Source: Cryptomeria japonica
Lineage: Eukaryota; Streptophyta; Pinopsida; Cupressales; Cupressaceae
Direction of reading: 5' to 3'
NCBI RefSeq assembly: GCF_030272615.1
Contig: NC_081409.1
Span: 203,981,949-204,045,948 of the forward strand
DNA: 64,000 nt
Every line of letters starts with the position of its first letter. Position 1 is the stretch's first letter. The notes below the pieces were generated by a model that made no database searches, was not told the origin of the DNA, and saw nothing but the letters and a program-made list of their open reading frames with translations. Position numbers and translations under genes: made by a program. Shown piece by piece: positions 15,029-26,430 of this stretch.

Positions 15029-15180
15029 TTTGGCGCACACCAAATTTGGCGCTTGCCAAATGCAAAAAATTGACTTTTCATATTTGGTGAGTGCCAGCAC
15101 TCACCAAATGGTTTTCTTGGGAGAATGCAAAAAATTGACTTTCACATTTGGCGAGTGCCAAATTTGGCGCTCGCCAAATG
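15029..15180. repeat. TTTGGCG/CGCCAAA inverted-repeat cluster
   Basis: In 150 bp there are several copies of TTTGGCG with matching CGCCAAA or TGCCAAA partners. TTTGGCGC occurs at 15029-15036, 15045-15052 and 15163-15170. The pair at 15163-15178 is a 7-bp inverted repeat with a 2-bp centre. The neighbour at 15147-15162 is an imperfect one. TTTGGCGC fits the E2F/DP consensus TTTSSCGC, but there is no gene nearby to be regulated. A phrase GGTTTTCTTGGGAGAA is repeated at about 15111 and 15180. Confidence 0.7.
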
Positions 15181-15329
15181 GTTTTCTTGGGAGAAGACCA
15201 ACCCTTTGGGTTGGATTTTCCTTGGGCATCCAACCCGTAGGTTTGGACGACCTTTTCATGCCAATAACGCTTTTTTTATGAAAAGATAAAAGGTGGCACC
15301 TTTTTGGTACCACAACTTGGTGCACTTAC

Positions 15330-16760
15330 CCTGATACTAATATTTCTTGCCCATTGTAGGGAAACTTGAGACATTAGTGATATGTTGATGGTGTATGCAG
15401 GAAAAGTGGGCCGATAGAACTCAATATGTAAAAACCTGAGCTCTATGGAGCCTTGCTCACACACCCACATGACTTCTTGGTGCAAGCTATGGACTCATGA
15501 AGTATGGCTCAGCTTCCCAAGGCTGGTTCCATGGTTCTCTATCTTGCATGGTCCCTCAAACCAATGTTTTTGCTCTCAGATCACTGAGCAAAATGGTTTA
15601 GGGATGGCAAATGCAAAAATGAGGGATGCTTTTGTGGATTTTAAGATGAGATGCATCCTAAGCTATGCAAGATGCTATAAATGCAATAAACTAGCTATAA
15701 GATGACAAGGTTAGTAAACAAGACTATCCTAGCATGCTATATTAGTCTATGATTAAGCTAAATGATAAGGAACATACTCTAAATTAGCATATTTAGATTA
15801 ATTCCTATTTAAAAGAGAAGCTAAATGATTGAGCATAAAATGAGATATGAAAGCTTGAATGAATTTAAGTATAAGTGTGATGCTAAAGACTTGGATCTGA
15901 AAAATGGAGGAATGAGAGCTCTATTTATAGCAAAAACAGGGCAATGGATGGTCAGGATTGAAAGAGGCAATCAAGGGCCAAGTTTGAAAGTTGGGAATCC
16001 ATGTTTGTAATTGGCACCAATGAAATGGTGACAATTGTCAACATAAGGTTGGTTGAGAGGAGGTGTAAGAAGCATTAAATGCTTGAGAAGACCTCATGGT
16101 TACCCTAGGGTTTAAGGGTTAAGGTTAAGTTAAGGTTATCCATTGCATAAAGATTTTACCCAAAGGATAAACTCTTGTGCAAAGGTTTAAGGATAACCAT
16201 GGTCAAAGCAATAAATGCTTGATGAGACCCTTGGGTTAGATGGAGGTTGAGTTTATGGAAATTCTTTAACCATGTAAGAGGGTTGAGTTAACCATTAATG
16301 GTTATGAAGACTTTGGGGATAACTTTGTAAGAGTCCTTCCAAATTTGGGGGCATTCAACAAGTTAGCTTGTTGAATGGATAAAGGCTTTAATGCATTTTG
16401 AAGACTTTACTCCAAATTTGAGAAGTGACCTCCTCAAATTTAGGGAAAAGGGATAATGGATGGGTTTGGGTTAATTAATTAGGTTTAGAAGAATCTAGAA
16501 GAGGTTAGAAAGAGGGTTAGGATGCAAGTGGGAGGTGTAGGATTTTGCAAGTGGGTGAGGGAAAATAGGTTTTAATTGAATTTAATTCAATTTGGTTGCA
16601 ATTAAATAAATTAGATTTATTTAATTTAGGATAACCATTTTAATTAAATTTGAATTTAATTAAAAAGTGGATAGGGGATTTAATTGAATAAAATGATTTA
16701 TTCTATTAAAGAGGTATAGTGAATTTAATTGAGTAATTTACTTAATTAAATAGAGGAATG
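15330..16760 (-). repeat. LTR-like remnant of a Ty3/gypsy element
   Basis: No gene. The part at 16560-16750 is built from TTAATTGAATTTAATT and AATTAAATAAATT phrases, the same style as the gypsy LTR at 60,326. It lies 3' of the protease fragment on the minus strand, where a 3' LTR would be expected if pol was deleted. A TATA-box-like CTATAAATAG on the minus strand lies at 15921-15930. LTR boundaries and target duplication are not resolved. Confidence 0.45.
15921..15930 (-). promoter_or_regulatory. TATA-box-like element in LTR remnant
   Basis: CTATAAATAG on the minus strand, placed in the middle of the LTR-like segment where a U3 promoter is expected. The assignment depends on the segment being an LTR. 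Confidence 0.4.
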
Positions 16761-16809
16761 TGGGAAATGAACATAAAATATTCATTTAGGAATATGGTCA
16801 TTTTTATAC

Positions 16810-17321
16810 GTCTACAGATGGTACTACTTGCATCTCATGAATCCAAGGATGACCCAAGAGTATGTTATAAGATAAGTCTATATCCAAGACTTGACAAATG
16901 GTATCCTTCTGAATTGGTCCCACCTAAATGGGCAATACCACCAATCCTTATGTTGCTCTTTCTTCATCATCATAGGCTTTTATAGTTTTCTTCTTTTGAG
17001 GATCAATATCCTTTTCTGAGAAGCTCAATGCATGGATAAGTTTTAAAGTACATATATTTAGACTGGCTCCTCCATTTATTAGCACATGTTTTACCCAATG
17101 TTTATGAACCAAAACTTTGATATGGAGTGGGGTATTGTGCGGATGATGTAAAGAGACATCATCATACTCTGAAAAGGATAGGTTATGAGGTGTAGTAAAA
17201 TGTACCACCATGGCTTGGAATTCATTAATGTCCAATTTGTTTGGTATAGTAGTGTCAACAAGAGCTCTTTCTAAGATATCCTTGTGGGCGGGTGATATTT
17301 TGAGAAGCTCTAATAGGATAT
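16810..17321 (-). pseudogene. Ty3/gypsy protease fragment
   Basis: On the minus strand the frame includes HWVKHVLINGGASLNICTL, which matches the retropepsin active-site region of plant Ty3/gypsy elements (normally IDGGASLN; here the catalytic Asp position reads Asn). It ends near HPWIHEMQVVPS, the usual C-terminal flap of this protease group (LGRPWIH type). A stop separates the two parts. The 5' side is cut by the insertion of the LTR element at 17,322; the matching gag lies at 25.56-26.43 kb. RT, RNase H and integrase are absent. The open frame's first 50 or so residues belong to the inserted LTR, not to this gene. Confidence 0.75.
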
Positions 17322-18483
17322 TGTTAGGCCCAATATGGAAAGCTAATGTATTGAGAGGGGAGGGGTGAATCAGTACCTCAAAACTTTTCTTGAATAATAA
17401 TTTTACTGTTATGCATAAACAGAATAGTGCAGTAACATAAAATAAAGTTAAAACAAATAGATAACAATCATACATGATTCACTCCATAACACATATATTT
17501 TGGTTACGCAGAAACTCTTGGTTAAAGAGAAAAACTGCGATGGGGATGGCACCCACAACTTCACTACTGCAATAATAAAGATGCTCAGTTAGAGCTACAT
17601 GTTTAGCTATTTCTGATAGCTTACCCTGTTAGGAGTAACAAGATCTATTAGATCTACCTTGCTAAAGGATTTCATAACATTTATTCTGAATGCTGCACCT
17701 GGTTAGAGGCTTTACAATTTATAGACTTGGTTAGAGTCTTTTACCTTGTTAAAGGTTTCTTTTTCAACTTCACAATATTACAATAAAATCATTACAAACA
17801 TCTACAACTTTATATCTAAAATGTTATAGCAGATTCTATGTGCTCAGGATAAGATTACCTTGCTTATAGCATACCTTGGCAACTCATATAGTAACTTGAT
17901 AAACCCTTCTGTTTACTCTGTTCTTCGACTGTTCTCTGAAAACCTTCTCAATGACCTTTGTGTCTCTGTAACAGTCTTCCTTCATACATATATATGCACA
18001 CCTTGCTCTTAATTCATGCTGTATAAATAGATCTCTTAAAACGGTGATCCAAGTCATTGCTTCGATCTTACAAACAAGATTCCTCGAATGAATAACTAAA
18101 CAAAATATTTCATTGGTCGGATTGACCTCGCAATCATACACAATCTTCTAGTGCAATTTCCAATGTAATAACAGTTAGATGTGCCTCGATCTTGTAACAC
18201 GTTTTCATATGCATGTCTAGGTTCAATGTATCTGGTAACACGTTTCACTTGATGAATATCAACTCGGTGTGTTAACTTTACTGCTCGGTAGTGTCAAAAA
18301 GATACTCGGTAGACAGCTTCGGTGTATACTGTGTTCTGTGACTGCTTTCTTCTGTAATTGACTAGACTATGCATACCGACTTCTCTGTTTATACCGACTG
18401 CATGATTCGGTAGTGCTAACCGACTAGAATATATAGTATGAATTTGAATATAAAAACTAATGGCAACTTGATAAGTAGTAACA
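17322..18483 (-). repeat. LTR (3' LTR in element sense)
   Basis: 1162 bp, aligned end to end with 24178-25339 without a net length change. It contains many TCGGTA/TACCGA words in both orientations, several converted to TTGGTA or TTGATA in this copy. Confidence 0.93.
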
Positions 18484-18495
18484 ATCTCCCCTTTT
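18484..18495 (-). promoter_or_regulatory. Polypurine tract
   Basis: AAAAGGGGAGAT on the minus strand abuts the 3' LTR, the expected primer for plus-strand DNA synthesis. Confidence 0.8.
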
Positions 18496-18599
18496 GACAT
18501 TAGTTGAGATGTTTGACAAAAACTACTTTCAAAGTCATAACTCAAAAATCTATATACTTTGCAAAATGACTACACTTGACAATATATACAATAGTCAAT

Positions 18600-18825
18600 G
18601 AAATAGTATATGTAGATATACTCCCCTTATCATTATTTTGTATATTACTTAGATTATGCATGCTCAGTTCTATTCTGTGCTTGTGTGCTCTGCTAGCTCT
18701 GCTCGGTATACTCCCCTATATACAATACTCAAAACTGTATTACCAAAACTATATCACTCTCCAAATATAGTATATTACTCCCCTTATGTAGTATTATATG
18801 TAGTATTACTCCCCTTTTTTGACAA
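18600..18825 (-). repeat. Extra polypurine-tract-like copies
   Basis: The plus-strand phrase TACTCCCC (minus GGGGAGTA) occurs near 18618, 18709, 18776 and 18807, upstream of the true tract. Repeated polypurine tracts before the 3' LTR are described for the Sirevirus lineage. Confidence 0.65.
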
Positions 18826-19277
18826 ACATAAAAAACTTAATTTCCATCTGGGGGCGGTAACTGATCAAAAATAGATTTATACTTGTTCCGGGCATCGGTG
18901 AGTGTGACTGATAGTGCATCCTTTACACTTTCGAGTACAGAATTTTGTGCTTGAATATCAGCCAATAGTGATATTAAGCCATCAAGAGTGCTTCCCTCTT
19001 GTGTAGTAGATAGGCATGTAGCTCGGTTAATCTACTCTTGAACTGATGAGAGATGAGGAAGGAATAATGTTTGGAGGGTCATTATATCCATCCTGATCTT
19101 ATGCTCTTCATTTCTGAGTTCTAACTTTTGAGCCATGAGCTGTTGAGGCTTGGTATAAAAATTCTGAACTGAATTAGGCTCGGTGGTCAACTTAGTTGAG
19201 AGATCGGTGATCTCTTTCTCAATTGCATCAGTTTTATTCTTGATATCTTTAATTTATAAGGAAAATGTACAAAGTTT
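18826..19277 (-). other. 3' untranslated internal region of the element
   Basis: About 450 bp between the accessory gene's last clear frame and the polypurine-tract cluster. It still reads as degenerate helical coding sequence in places, but no open frame is continuous. Confidence 0.4.
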
Positions 19278-22218
19278 CTAAAATAAATAAAGAATATGCT
19301 TGAGTTGAGGGGACAACTCGGCAATGAATTTGACAAACTTTACTTTTCCTATAGCGAGAGCTTTTTGTACCTCTTCTATCATCTTTGCAGTAAGCTCTTT
19401 ATCTTTTAGCTTGCTCAAGTACTTAGATGCATCAACTCCAGATGTTTCTATTTGAGTAAGGAGTTCATCCAGTTGAATGTGGATGGCTGCGTCGGTTGAC
19501 ACTATTGCTGAAGGTAGCATATCTGTTAGTAGTGTCTTCACCTTTTGTAGTACTTTATTCTTCTTTTGAATGGCCAATTTTTTTTCTTGTTCGACCTTTG
19601 CTTTGCATAGTTCACCGAAATCAATAAGTGCTTGCCCTTTTAATTTTGAGATATCCACATTGGGCAACACTATCGGTTTAGTTAAATCAACTTTGAAACT
19701 ATGCTTTCTCACCTTCTTCTCTTTACCTTTGATTGGTTGTACTAAGACAAGTGCTTGTGAGGCTTGCTGACCCTCGGTAGGTTGCTCGGTAGATGCAACA
19801 CTTTGGTCGGTTCCTGTAGCCATTGTGGTGTCCTTGGGTGTCTCAGTACTAGGGGTCTCAGCTGTAACATTTTCAGTGCTTGATGGTGCTTGAGACTTCT
19901 GATCTTTAGTTGTATCTTCTGCTACTTCAGACTTGTGACCTTCGGTGCCTAGTTCTATATCCTTAGGAGCTTCGGTAGAGATAGGTGGTTTGACTGACGG
20001 ATAAGGCTGAACTTGTTCCAAGATAGATTCAATAGATACAAGTTTTGCATAGGTAGTGCCTTCTATCATTTCCTGCTCCGGTGCTTCTACATCCATGACA
20101 TCTTCATCAATTTGAATAGTGCCAGCCGAGTCTTGCTTGGTAGCATCAGGACCTTGCTCGGTGACATCAGGATCGTCCTCGGTGACATCAATAATTTCAA
20201 CTTGAGATTGTTCACCGACATCCTTTATTTTGAAGATATCTTGCCATTTGGCTTTTGTCTCATTTTCTACATCAATGTATAGCCCATTCATCAATTTTAA
20301 GGCTCTCTATTTGACAAGAAATTTAGAATTGTATGTTGTCAAATGTTTTAATTTCTGCTACAAACATATCAGGAAATAGATGGACTAGACTTCTTTCTCT
20401 AATTTGTTTCTTTGAGTCCATTGCATATTTCCATCTGTTATCAATATGTAAGTATAATTCACTCGGAAGTGACTTTACTAGTTCTAATGGAGCTAGCCGA
20501 AACTTTAGAAGTGTGCAAATGACAGCTTCTTCAATTTGTCACTTCTCATCATTATTCCTAGTCTCATACTTGACATATCTAAATCCTGCAAATCCACCAT
20601 ATTCTTTAAGATTGGCACAAAAGTTTTCAACGCTATGAATATTTACCTTCTTGCTTTTTACAATTTGAAATTTGTTTGCATCATCAGATTCTGTATCACT
20701 AGACTCTTTTGCCAAAATAAGTCTCCAAGTAGATTTCTTGTAGGTCTTGGTTACCTTGGGAATAGTAACACTCTTTTGCTTCTTACTCGGTGATGCAACT
20801 GATGCTCTAGTGTTGGGTCTCTTTGTTGGTGGAGTCGGTAGGGCCTTTGAAATGTCCTGTTTCTTTCTTTTCAAAACTTTACCCTTAGGCAACTTGGTAC
20901 TTAATGTTATTGCTACCTCTTGAGCTTCTGATTTCTCTTCGATAATGGCAAGAGTGCCTTTGATAGGTGTAGAGGAGGATTCTTCTCCGAATTTCTCAGA
21001 TAAAACCTTTATCATCTTTGTAGCCTTTCTTGTAGCTTTAGGTACTACAATACTCATTTTCACCTTTTCTTTAACTTCTTCATAAGTTCCATATCTTAGT
21101 TCAGTAGCATGCCTTGGCAATGAAAGATAGGCATCAATTTGCTATTGTGTAATATCATAGTCAATCTCATAACCCATTGGTGGCAAAGATTGAGTCCTTG
21201 GTTCAATAGAATTCATATAACAGTAATCGGTGTCTACCTCAAAACATATGTCATCCTTATATTTTTCCACCAGCTGTGGTGGAATCCGGTACATATTGTG
21301 CATCTTCTCTTGAAATTTGCTGAAATAGTCATCCATGATATCATTAAAATTATCTCCCAATTTCTTGATAAAATCATTGATTTGATGGGTGATAGGTCAG
21401 TGTAGCTCCCAAACTACTTTACCGACTGAGGGAAAGAACTTCTCAAAGTAGAAAAACATGCACACAAGAAGTGAACCAAACTTCAGTGTGTTTGCCGAGT
21501 TGTTCTTCTTTGGCTTCCTTATTGTGTTCAGGTTCTCAAACAAGTTCTTCAATAGCACTTCACATAAATCTACTTTTATTCCCTTTTTCACTATTTTATA
21601 GGCTAAGTCAACTGTGGCACATGGTACACTGTTTTCCCTTGCTGATTGGAAGAAACAGTAACCAATTACTCTAATTGCAAACTTAAGTTCTGCATCAGTG
21701 ACATTGTTCAATTTCAATCCTCGGTAATCAGATTTTACTTCAGTTAGACTAATTAACTCCTTCTGTGATATCATTTTCTATGCTCATGCATGATCATAGA
21801 TAGGATACCCGGTGATCACATGAATGATTTCCTTAGTGATTTTGAATGGTTGCTCCTCTAGCCACATAAAATCATCATGAACTCTACTTAAAACAAACTT
21901 AACCCACTGGGGTTTGAACACATGGGGATAGGCTAGGGCTTCAGTTAATCCCTTGATTTTGATATGCTCGTACTTGCTATCCATTTTGCCATCGGTACAA
22001 AGTTCATCATATGTGTCACTAATCTCAATATGATCGAGTTCTTCAACACGACATTTGGTGAAGAATCTAACATCTTCGACTAACAAGACTCAATCAGGGA
22101 TGAGTGAAAATGCAGTTTTGTCATCCAGTTCAGAGGCGACTTTAGGAGTCAAAGAGTACTTCAGCGAGGGCTTCTCCACATTCTTGACAACTACGGGATC
22201 TTGGATCTTGGGTGCCAT
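19278..22218 (-). pseudogene. Long accessory gene of the nested element, unknown function
   Basis: The minus-strand start is an ATG at 22218 (MAPKIQDPVV). The blocks 22086-21784, 21774-21397, 21360-21142 and 21120-20539 share its frame and are separated by single stops (one at 22090-22092). The last block, 20294-19278, is in another frame, so a frameshift lies between 20539 and 20294. Roughly 980 codons. The first third is a globular domain with PFKITKEIIHVITGYP, a phrase I associate with plant retroelement accessory proteins. The middle is basic and Ser/Thr/Pro-rich with nuclear-signal-like clusters (KRKKQ, SKKQK). The C-terminal block is acidic with Glu/Thr/Pro repeats, then a Lys-rich helical region. 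It has no RT or integrase motif. The position between gag and the 3' LTR is where Sireviruses may carry an env-like gene, but I see no membrane segment to support that. Confidence 0.7.
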
Positions 22219-22843
22219 TTTAGATTTCAGGTAAAAACTTAGCAAACTATCCTTAGGGTTAGACGGTTTACAAACGACTGACGCTTCACACTTAGTAGAT
22301 AATAGTAATTTGACAAGATCCTAAACCAGCTTAACAGTGTGATGAGATTTGATGTAAATACCTTGAAATTCACTGTGAATGAAGTTTGATCGCTTTGATT
22401 CGCTTTGCTCTACTCTCTTGAAAACTTGGTGAATGAGAATGACCGCAAAAATACCTTTAAGTACACAAAATACCTTATCGAGCTCCGTGCGGGTTAGGTC
22501 AAAACATTAAATGCACTCGGTTCACCTTTAATCGATTTACTCCTTTTTTTGTTTTAACTGAGTAACCAAATTTCCTTCATTTATCGACTTGCCAGGCTTC
22601 CTGTATACACTGACTTGACAGGTTTCCTGTAAAGTACTTTTGATAGAATTTCAAACTTACTAATGTATCTTAACTATGCAGATTTTGATTTTTGTACATA
22701 ATAAAATGGGAACTGTTATGATTTAACCTTTAGAGAATTCATTCCCTTCATACCTTTTCTGATTAATTTGGAATAGGTGCACCTAACTTGGTAGGTAAGG
22801 TGCTTTCTTCATCTGACATGATTTCCTTCTTTTTCCAAATCAT

Positions 22844-24115
22844 CTAAAATTTTTCTTTTATCTCTTCAGTATCTCTTCTAGGTTGATCTCTGCAATCTCT
22901 AGCTAAATGTCCAGCTTTGTGACAATGAAAACATGCCATACCAGGATTTCTCCATGATCTTCGGTTGTTCATTCCAAACCTTATAAAACAGTTGGCACTA
23001 ATATGTCCATATCTTCCACAACATTCACACCATATCCTTGTATTGTAATCCCATGGTACTACTGCATATTGTTGATAAGGATTTGTGTGAGTTCGGTAAC
23101 CACTAGTGTTTGCTCGGTGTGCAGACCTCATGTGATCCTTTTGCTTAAACTAGCATTTCTCGGTACTATGTCCATATCTATTGTAGTTTTTACAAAACCC
23201 TTTGAATTTTGCCTTCTGATAGTTGTTAACAAACTTTGTCCTACATTGATTAGATGTGTGACCATATTTATTGCAATTGTAACAATATCCATTGGACTTA
23301 GTGATATTTGGTTGCTTACCTTTTCTAATCTGGCATATGTTGGCAGTATGACCTTGATTTCCATAGTAGTAGCAAATAGGCTTCTTCTTTTTGATTTTAT
23401 TCCTATTTCCAGCTTGCTTTGATGATTCTCCTCTCTCGGTAGTATGAATTCCTTTCTCGGTTGATTCTTTTCCTTTGTAACCTAGTCCTGCATCTTTGTT
23501 GGGTCTTCTTGTATTCAGTTGCTCATCCAACATCTTTGATGCATCATAACTCTTCTTCAATGTTTCTTTGGATTTCTTCTCTGTTTCAAGTTCATCAGTC
23601 AACCTTGATACTTCAAGTTTTAATGCTTGATTTTCATCATTCTTTAGAATTACTTCATGATGTGCATAACCTAGTTGATCTGTCATATTTTGTTGAATCT
23701 CAGTTAACCTTATGATTTCATCATTCTTATCAGATACTAAGACTTCAAGTTGTTGTTTCTCTCTTTGTAGATCTCTTGCTTTATCCTCTGTTGTCCTCAA
23801 TGCATCTAGATTTTTAGTCATCTGTGTACTGAAATGTTCATGTTCTCTTTTCATTGCTTTTAGTTGATCAGCCAATGCTTTGTTCTTTCCTTTCAATACT
23901 CCAATCATTTCTTCAGTCTCTTCAGATATACTATTCTCAGATGATGTCTCAATTTGTTCCACTAACTCTTGAGAATCCTGCAAGTCATTAGATAATCTTC
24001 TTCTTACTTTTAGAGATTTTTGAATTTGCCTTTGCATGTCTGCAATCACTTGATTTGCATGATCCATCTCTTCTTGCAGATACAGAATCCTTCGAGATTG
24101 TTTATAGCCTTCCAT
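22844..24115 (-). pseudogene. gag-like coiled-coil protein with five zinc-knuckle units
   Basis: Read from an ATG at 24115 (MEGYKQSRR), about 424 codons with one in-frame TAG at 23150-23152. Residues about 10-220 are a near-continuous coiled coil of heptads (many Glu, Lys, Gln, Leu). Then come a basic linker and five CCHC-like units of pattern C-x2-C-x4-H-x4-C. Units two, four and five are intact (CYNCNKYGHTSNQC, CECCGRYGHISANC, CFHCHKAGHLARDC). Units one and three have Tyr for the second Cys (CYYYGNQGHTANIC, CKNYNRYGHSTEKC), each explained by one G-to-A change. In retroelements the coiled coil would assemble and the knuckles bind RNA. The classical gag capsid domain is not seen, so the N-terminus looks replaced or lost. 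It lies just 3' of the primer site, in the gag position. Confidence 0.78.
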
Positions 24116-24163
24116 TGATAAGATATTTCTCTTTAGGTAGTTAAACCCTTTTCCAAGATTCAA

Positions 24164-24175
24164 GCTCTGATACCA
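24164..24175 (-). promoter_or_regulatory. Primer binding site (tRNA-iMet)
   Basis: TGGTATCAGAGC on the minus strand, two bases inside the 5' LTR. It matches the 3' end of initiator methionine tRNA, the usual plant copia primer. Confidence 0.9.
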
Positions 24176-24177
24176 AT

Positions 24178-25339
24178 TGTTAGGCCCAATATGGAAAGCT
24201 AATGTATTGAGAGGGGAGGGGTGAATCAGTACCTCAAAACTTTTCTTGAATAATAATTTTACTGTTATGCATAAACAGAATAGTGCAGTAACATAAAATA
24301 AAGTTAAAACAAACAGATAACAATCATACATGATTCACTCCATAACACATATATTTTGGTTACGCAGAAACTCTTAGTTAGAGAGAAAAACTGCGGTGGG
24401 GATGACACCCACAACTTCACTACTGCAATAATAAAGATGCTTGGTTAGAGCTACATGTTTAGCTATTTCTGATAGCTTACCCTATTAGGAGTAACAAGAT
24501 CTATTAGATCTACCTTGCTAAAGGATTTCACAACATTTATTCTGAATGCTACACCTGGTTAGAGGCTTTACAATTTATAGACTTGGTTAGAGTCTTTTAC
24601 CCCGTTAAAGGTTTCTCTTTCAACTTCACAATATTACAATAAAATCATTACAAACATCTGCAACTTTACATCTAAAATGTTATAGCAGATTCTACGTGCT
24701 CAGGATAAGATTACCTCACTTATAGCATACCTCGGTAACTCATATAGTAACTCGGTAAACCCTTCTATTTACTCTGTTCTTCGACTGTTCTCTGAAAACC
24801 TTCTCGGTGACCTCTGTGTCTCTGTAACAGTCTTCCTTCATACATATATATGCACACCTTGCTCTTAATTCATGCTGTATAAATAGATCTCTTAAAACGA
24901 TGATCCAATTCATTGCTTTGATCTTACAAACAAGATTCCTCAAATGAATAACTAAACAAAATATTTCATTGGTTGGATTGACCTCGCAATCATACACAAT
25001 CTTCTAGTGCAATTTTCAATGTAATAACGGTTAGATGTGCCTCGATCTTGTAACACATTTTCATATGCATGTCCAGGTTCAATGTATCTGGTAACACATT
25101 TCACTCGGTGAATATCAACTCGGTGTGTTAAATTTACTACTCTGTAGTCTCAAAAAGATACTCGATAGACAGCTTCGGTGTATACTGTGTTCTGTGTCTG
25201 CTTTCTTCTGTAACCGACTAGATTGTGCATACCGACTTCTCTGTTTATACCGACTGCATGATTCAGTAGTGCTAACCGACTAGAATATATAGTCTGACTT
25301 TGAATATAAAAACTAATGGCAACTTGATAAGTAGTAACA
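24178..25339 (-). repeat. LTR (5' LTR in element sense)
   Basis: 1162 bp. It retains more CTCGGTA words than the 17,322 copy and is therefore probably the less deaminated of the two at those sites. Confidence 0.93.
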
Positions 25340-25556
25340 GATATGTAGGCTGGTGTCTTCTTCAATTGATCTACTAAGTTGTATTGAGTGTTTGAAGGCA
25401 TTGTTGTTTTGGAGGCACTCCCTTTTAATATATATTTAGATTGGACTCATGTAGTCACATTGATCAGAATATGTTATTGTTTGTCTTTTATCTTGATGAC
25501 ATTTACCTAATTATCACATTCTAAAATGTGATTGATAACAATGTCATAGATATGGT

Positions 25557-26430
25557 TTATGTGGGCCCCTTTGTTATTTGAGGATGATGTTGCGCCTTTG
25601 TCATAATTTGGAAGTGGATTCTGAAGGCCTCATGATCATCATTGGTTTTATGACCATCTACCATTATGTCACCGTTGTCTAACAAATCTTGAATCAAGTT
25701 TTTCAACCTTAGGCAATCATTTGTGTGATGCCCTTTGTTTCTATGATTATCATAGTAGTGTGCATCATTCCACCATGATGGTTTGAATTGAGGTTCAAAA
25801 TCCCTTGTGTTTGGCAACGTGATGAGTTTATTTGTCAATAGTTATCAAAATGTTGATTCAAGGGTTTTTCCTAAAGGTGCAAACTTTTGTCGATATGGTA
25901 TCAGTTTCGTGTTAGTGTTGTTTCCTTGATTGTTGTTCCCTTGATTTTCCATTTTTGGATTGTTGTTTCTTTCATTGGTATTTCCTTGAGTGTTGGTTCT
26001 TTGATTGATATTGCTTTGAGTTTTGGTTGGTGGAGTAATACTGGATAAGTTTAACACCAGTTGTTTTGCTTTAACATTGTCTACTACACCATCATTAACA
26101 ACATTCTTGTTTCTCATCCAAAATTTGGACTTGTTTGAGTTGTTGTAGTTGTTGTTTGATGCACTAGCACCTTCTTTAGATAACTTCAAGGTTCCCCTTT
26201 TGATTGAGGCTTCTTCTATTTGGATGCCATTTTTGATCAACTTTTTAAAACTAGGTAGACATTGCAATTTAAGTTGATAATTCATCTCGTCATCAAGATT
26301 GCCTATGAAGATTTCTATTTTCTCTTTTTCAGGTATGGTTCGGGGATATATAGATATCAATCATCTCCATCTTTGCAAGAACATCATGAATGTTTCGTTT
26401 CTCTTTCTTGCTCCAGTTTGGTCACAATTG
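25557..26430 (-). pseudogene. Ty3/gypsy gag fragment
   Basis: The minus-strand frames 26430-26361, 26360-25845 and 25838-25557 give RNETFMMFLQRWR, then ISIYPRTIPEKEKIEIFIGN, then an Asn-rich linker, then YYDNHRNKGHHTNDCLRLKN. These are the gag core and the CHH-type region before protease in plant Ty3/gypsy. Single stops join the pieces. The gag start is missing: homology ends abruptly near 26430 where unrelated sequence begins. The 25,345-25,556 stretch joins this gag to the protease at 16.8-17.3 kb across the nested element. Confidence 0.75.

Larger units (their letters stand above)
17322..25339 (-). mobile_element. Complete non-autonomous LTR retrotransposon, TSD GATAT
   Basis: Two direct LTRs of 1162 bp each bound an 8018-bp element. 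The 5-bp sequence GATAT flanks it exactly (17317-17321 and 25340-25344). LTRs begin TGTTAGG and end AACA on the plus strand. In minus-strand sense the 5' LTR is the right copy, followed by a tRNA-iMet primer site. The LTRs differ at roughly 45-50 positions by my reading (about 95-96% identity), mostly transitions. The interior has a gag-like coiled-coil/zinc-knuckle gene and a long accessory gene. I find no integrase, RT or RNase H, so it would need proteins from another element. Long LTRs, several polypurine tracts and LTR modules shared with the 58.9-kb element suggest derivation from a Sirevirus-like Ty1/copia. It is inserted in a Ty3/gypsy element of the same orientation. Confidence 0.92.

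Noticed and set aside
17884-18545. Small ORFs duplicated at 24,740-25,401
   Set aside because: They lie inside the paired LTRs, so the duplication is the LTR itself.
19278-22218. env gene of a Sirevirus
   Set aside because: Position is suggestive, but I see no signal peptide or transmembrane segment in the readable blocks, so only 'accessory gene' is justified.
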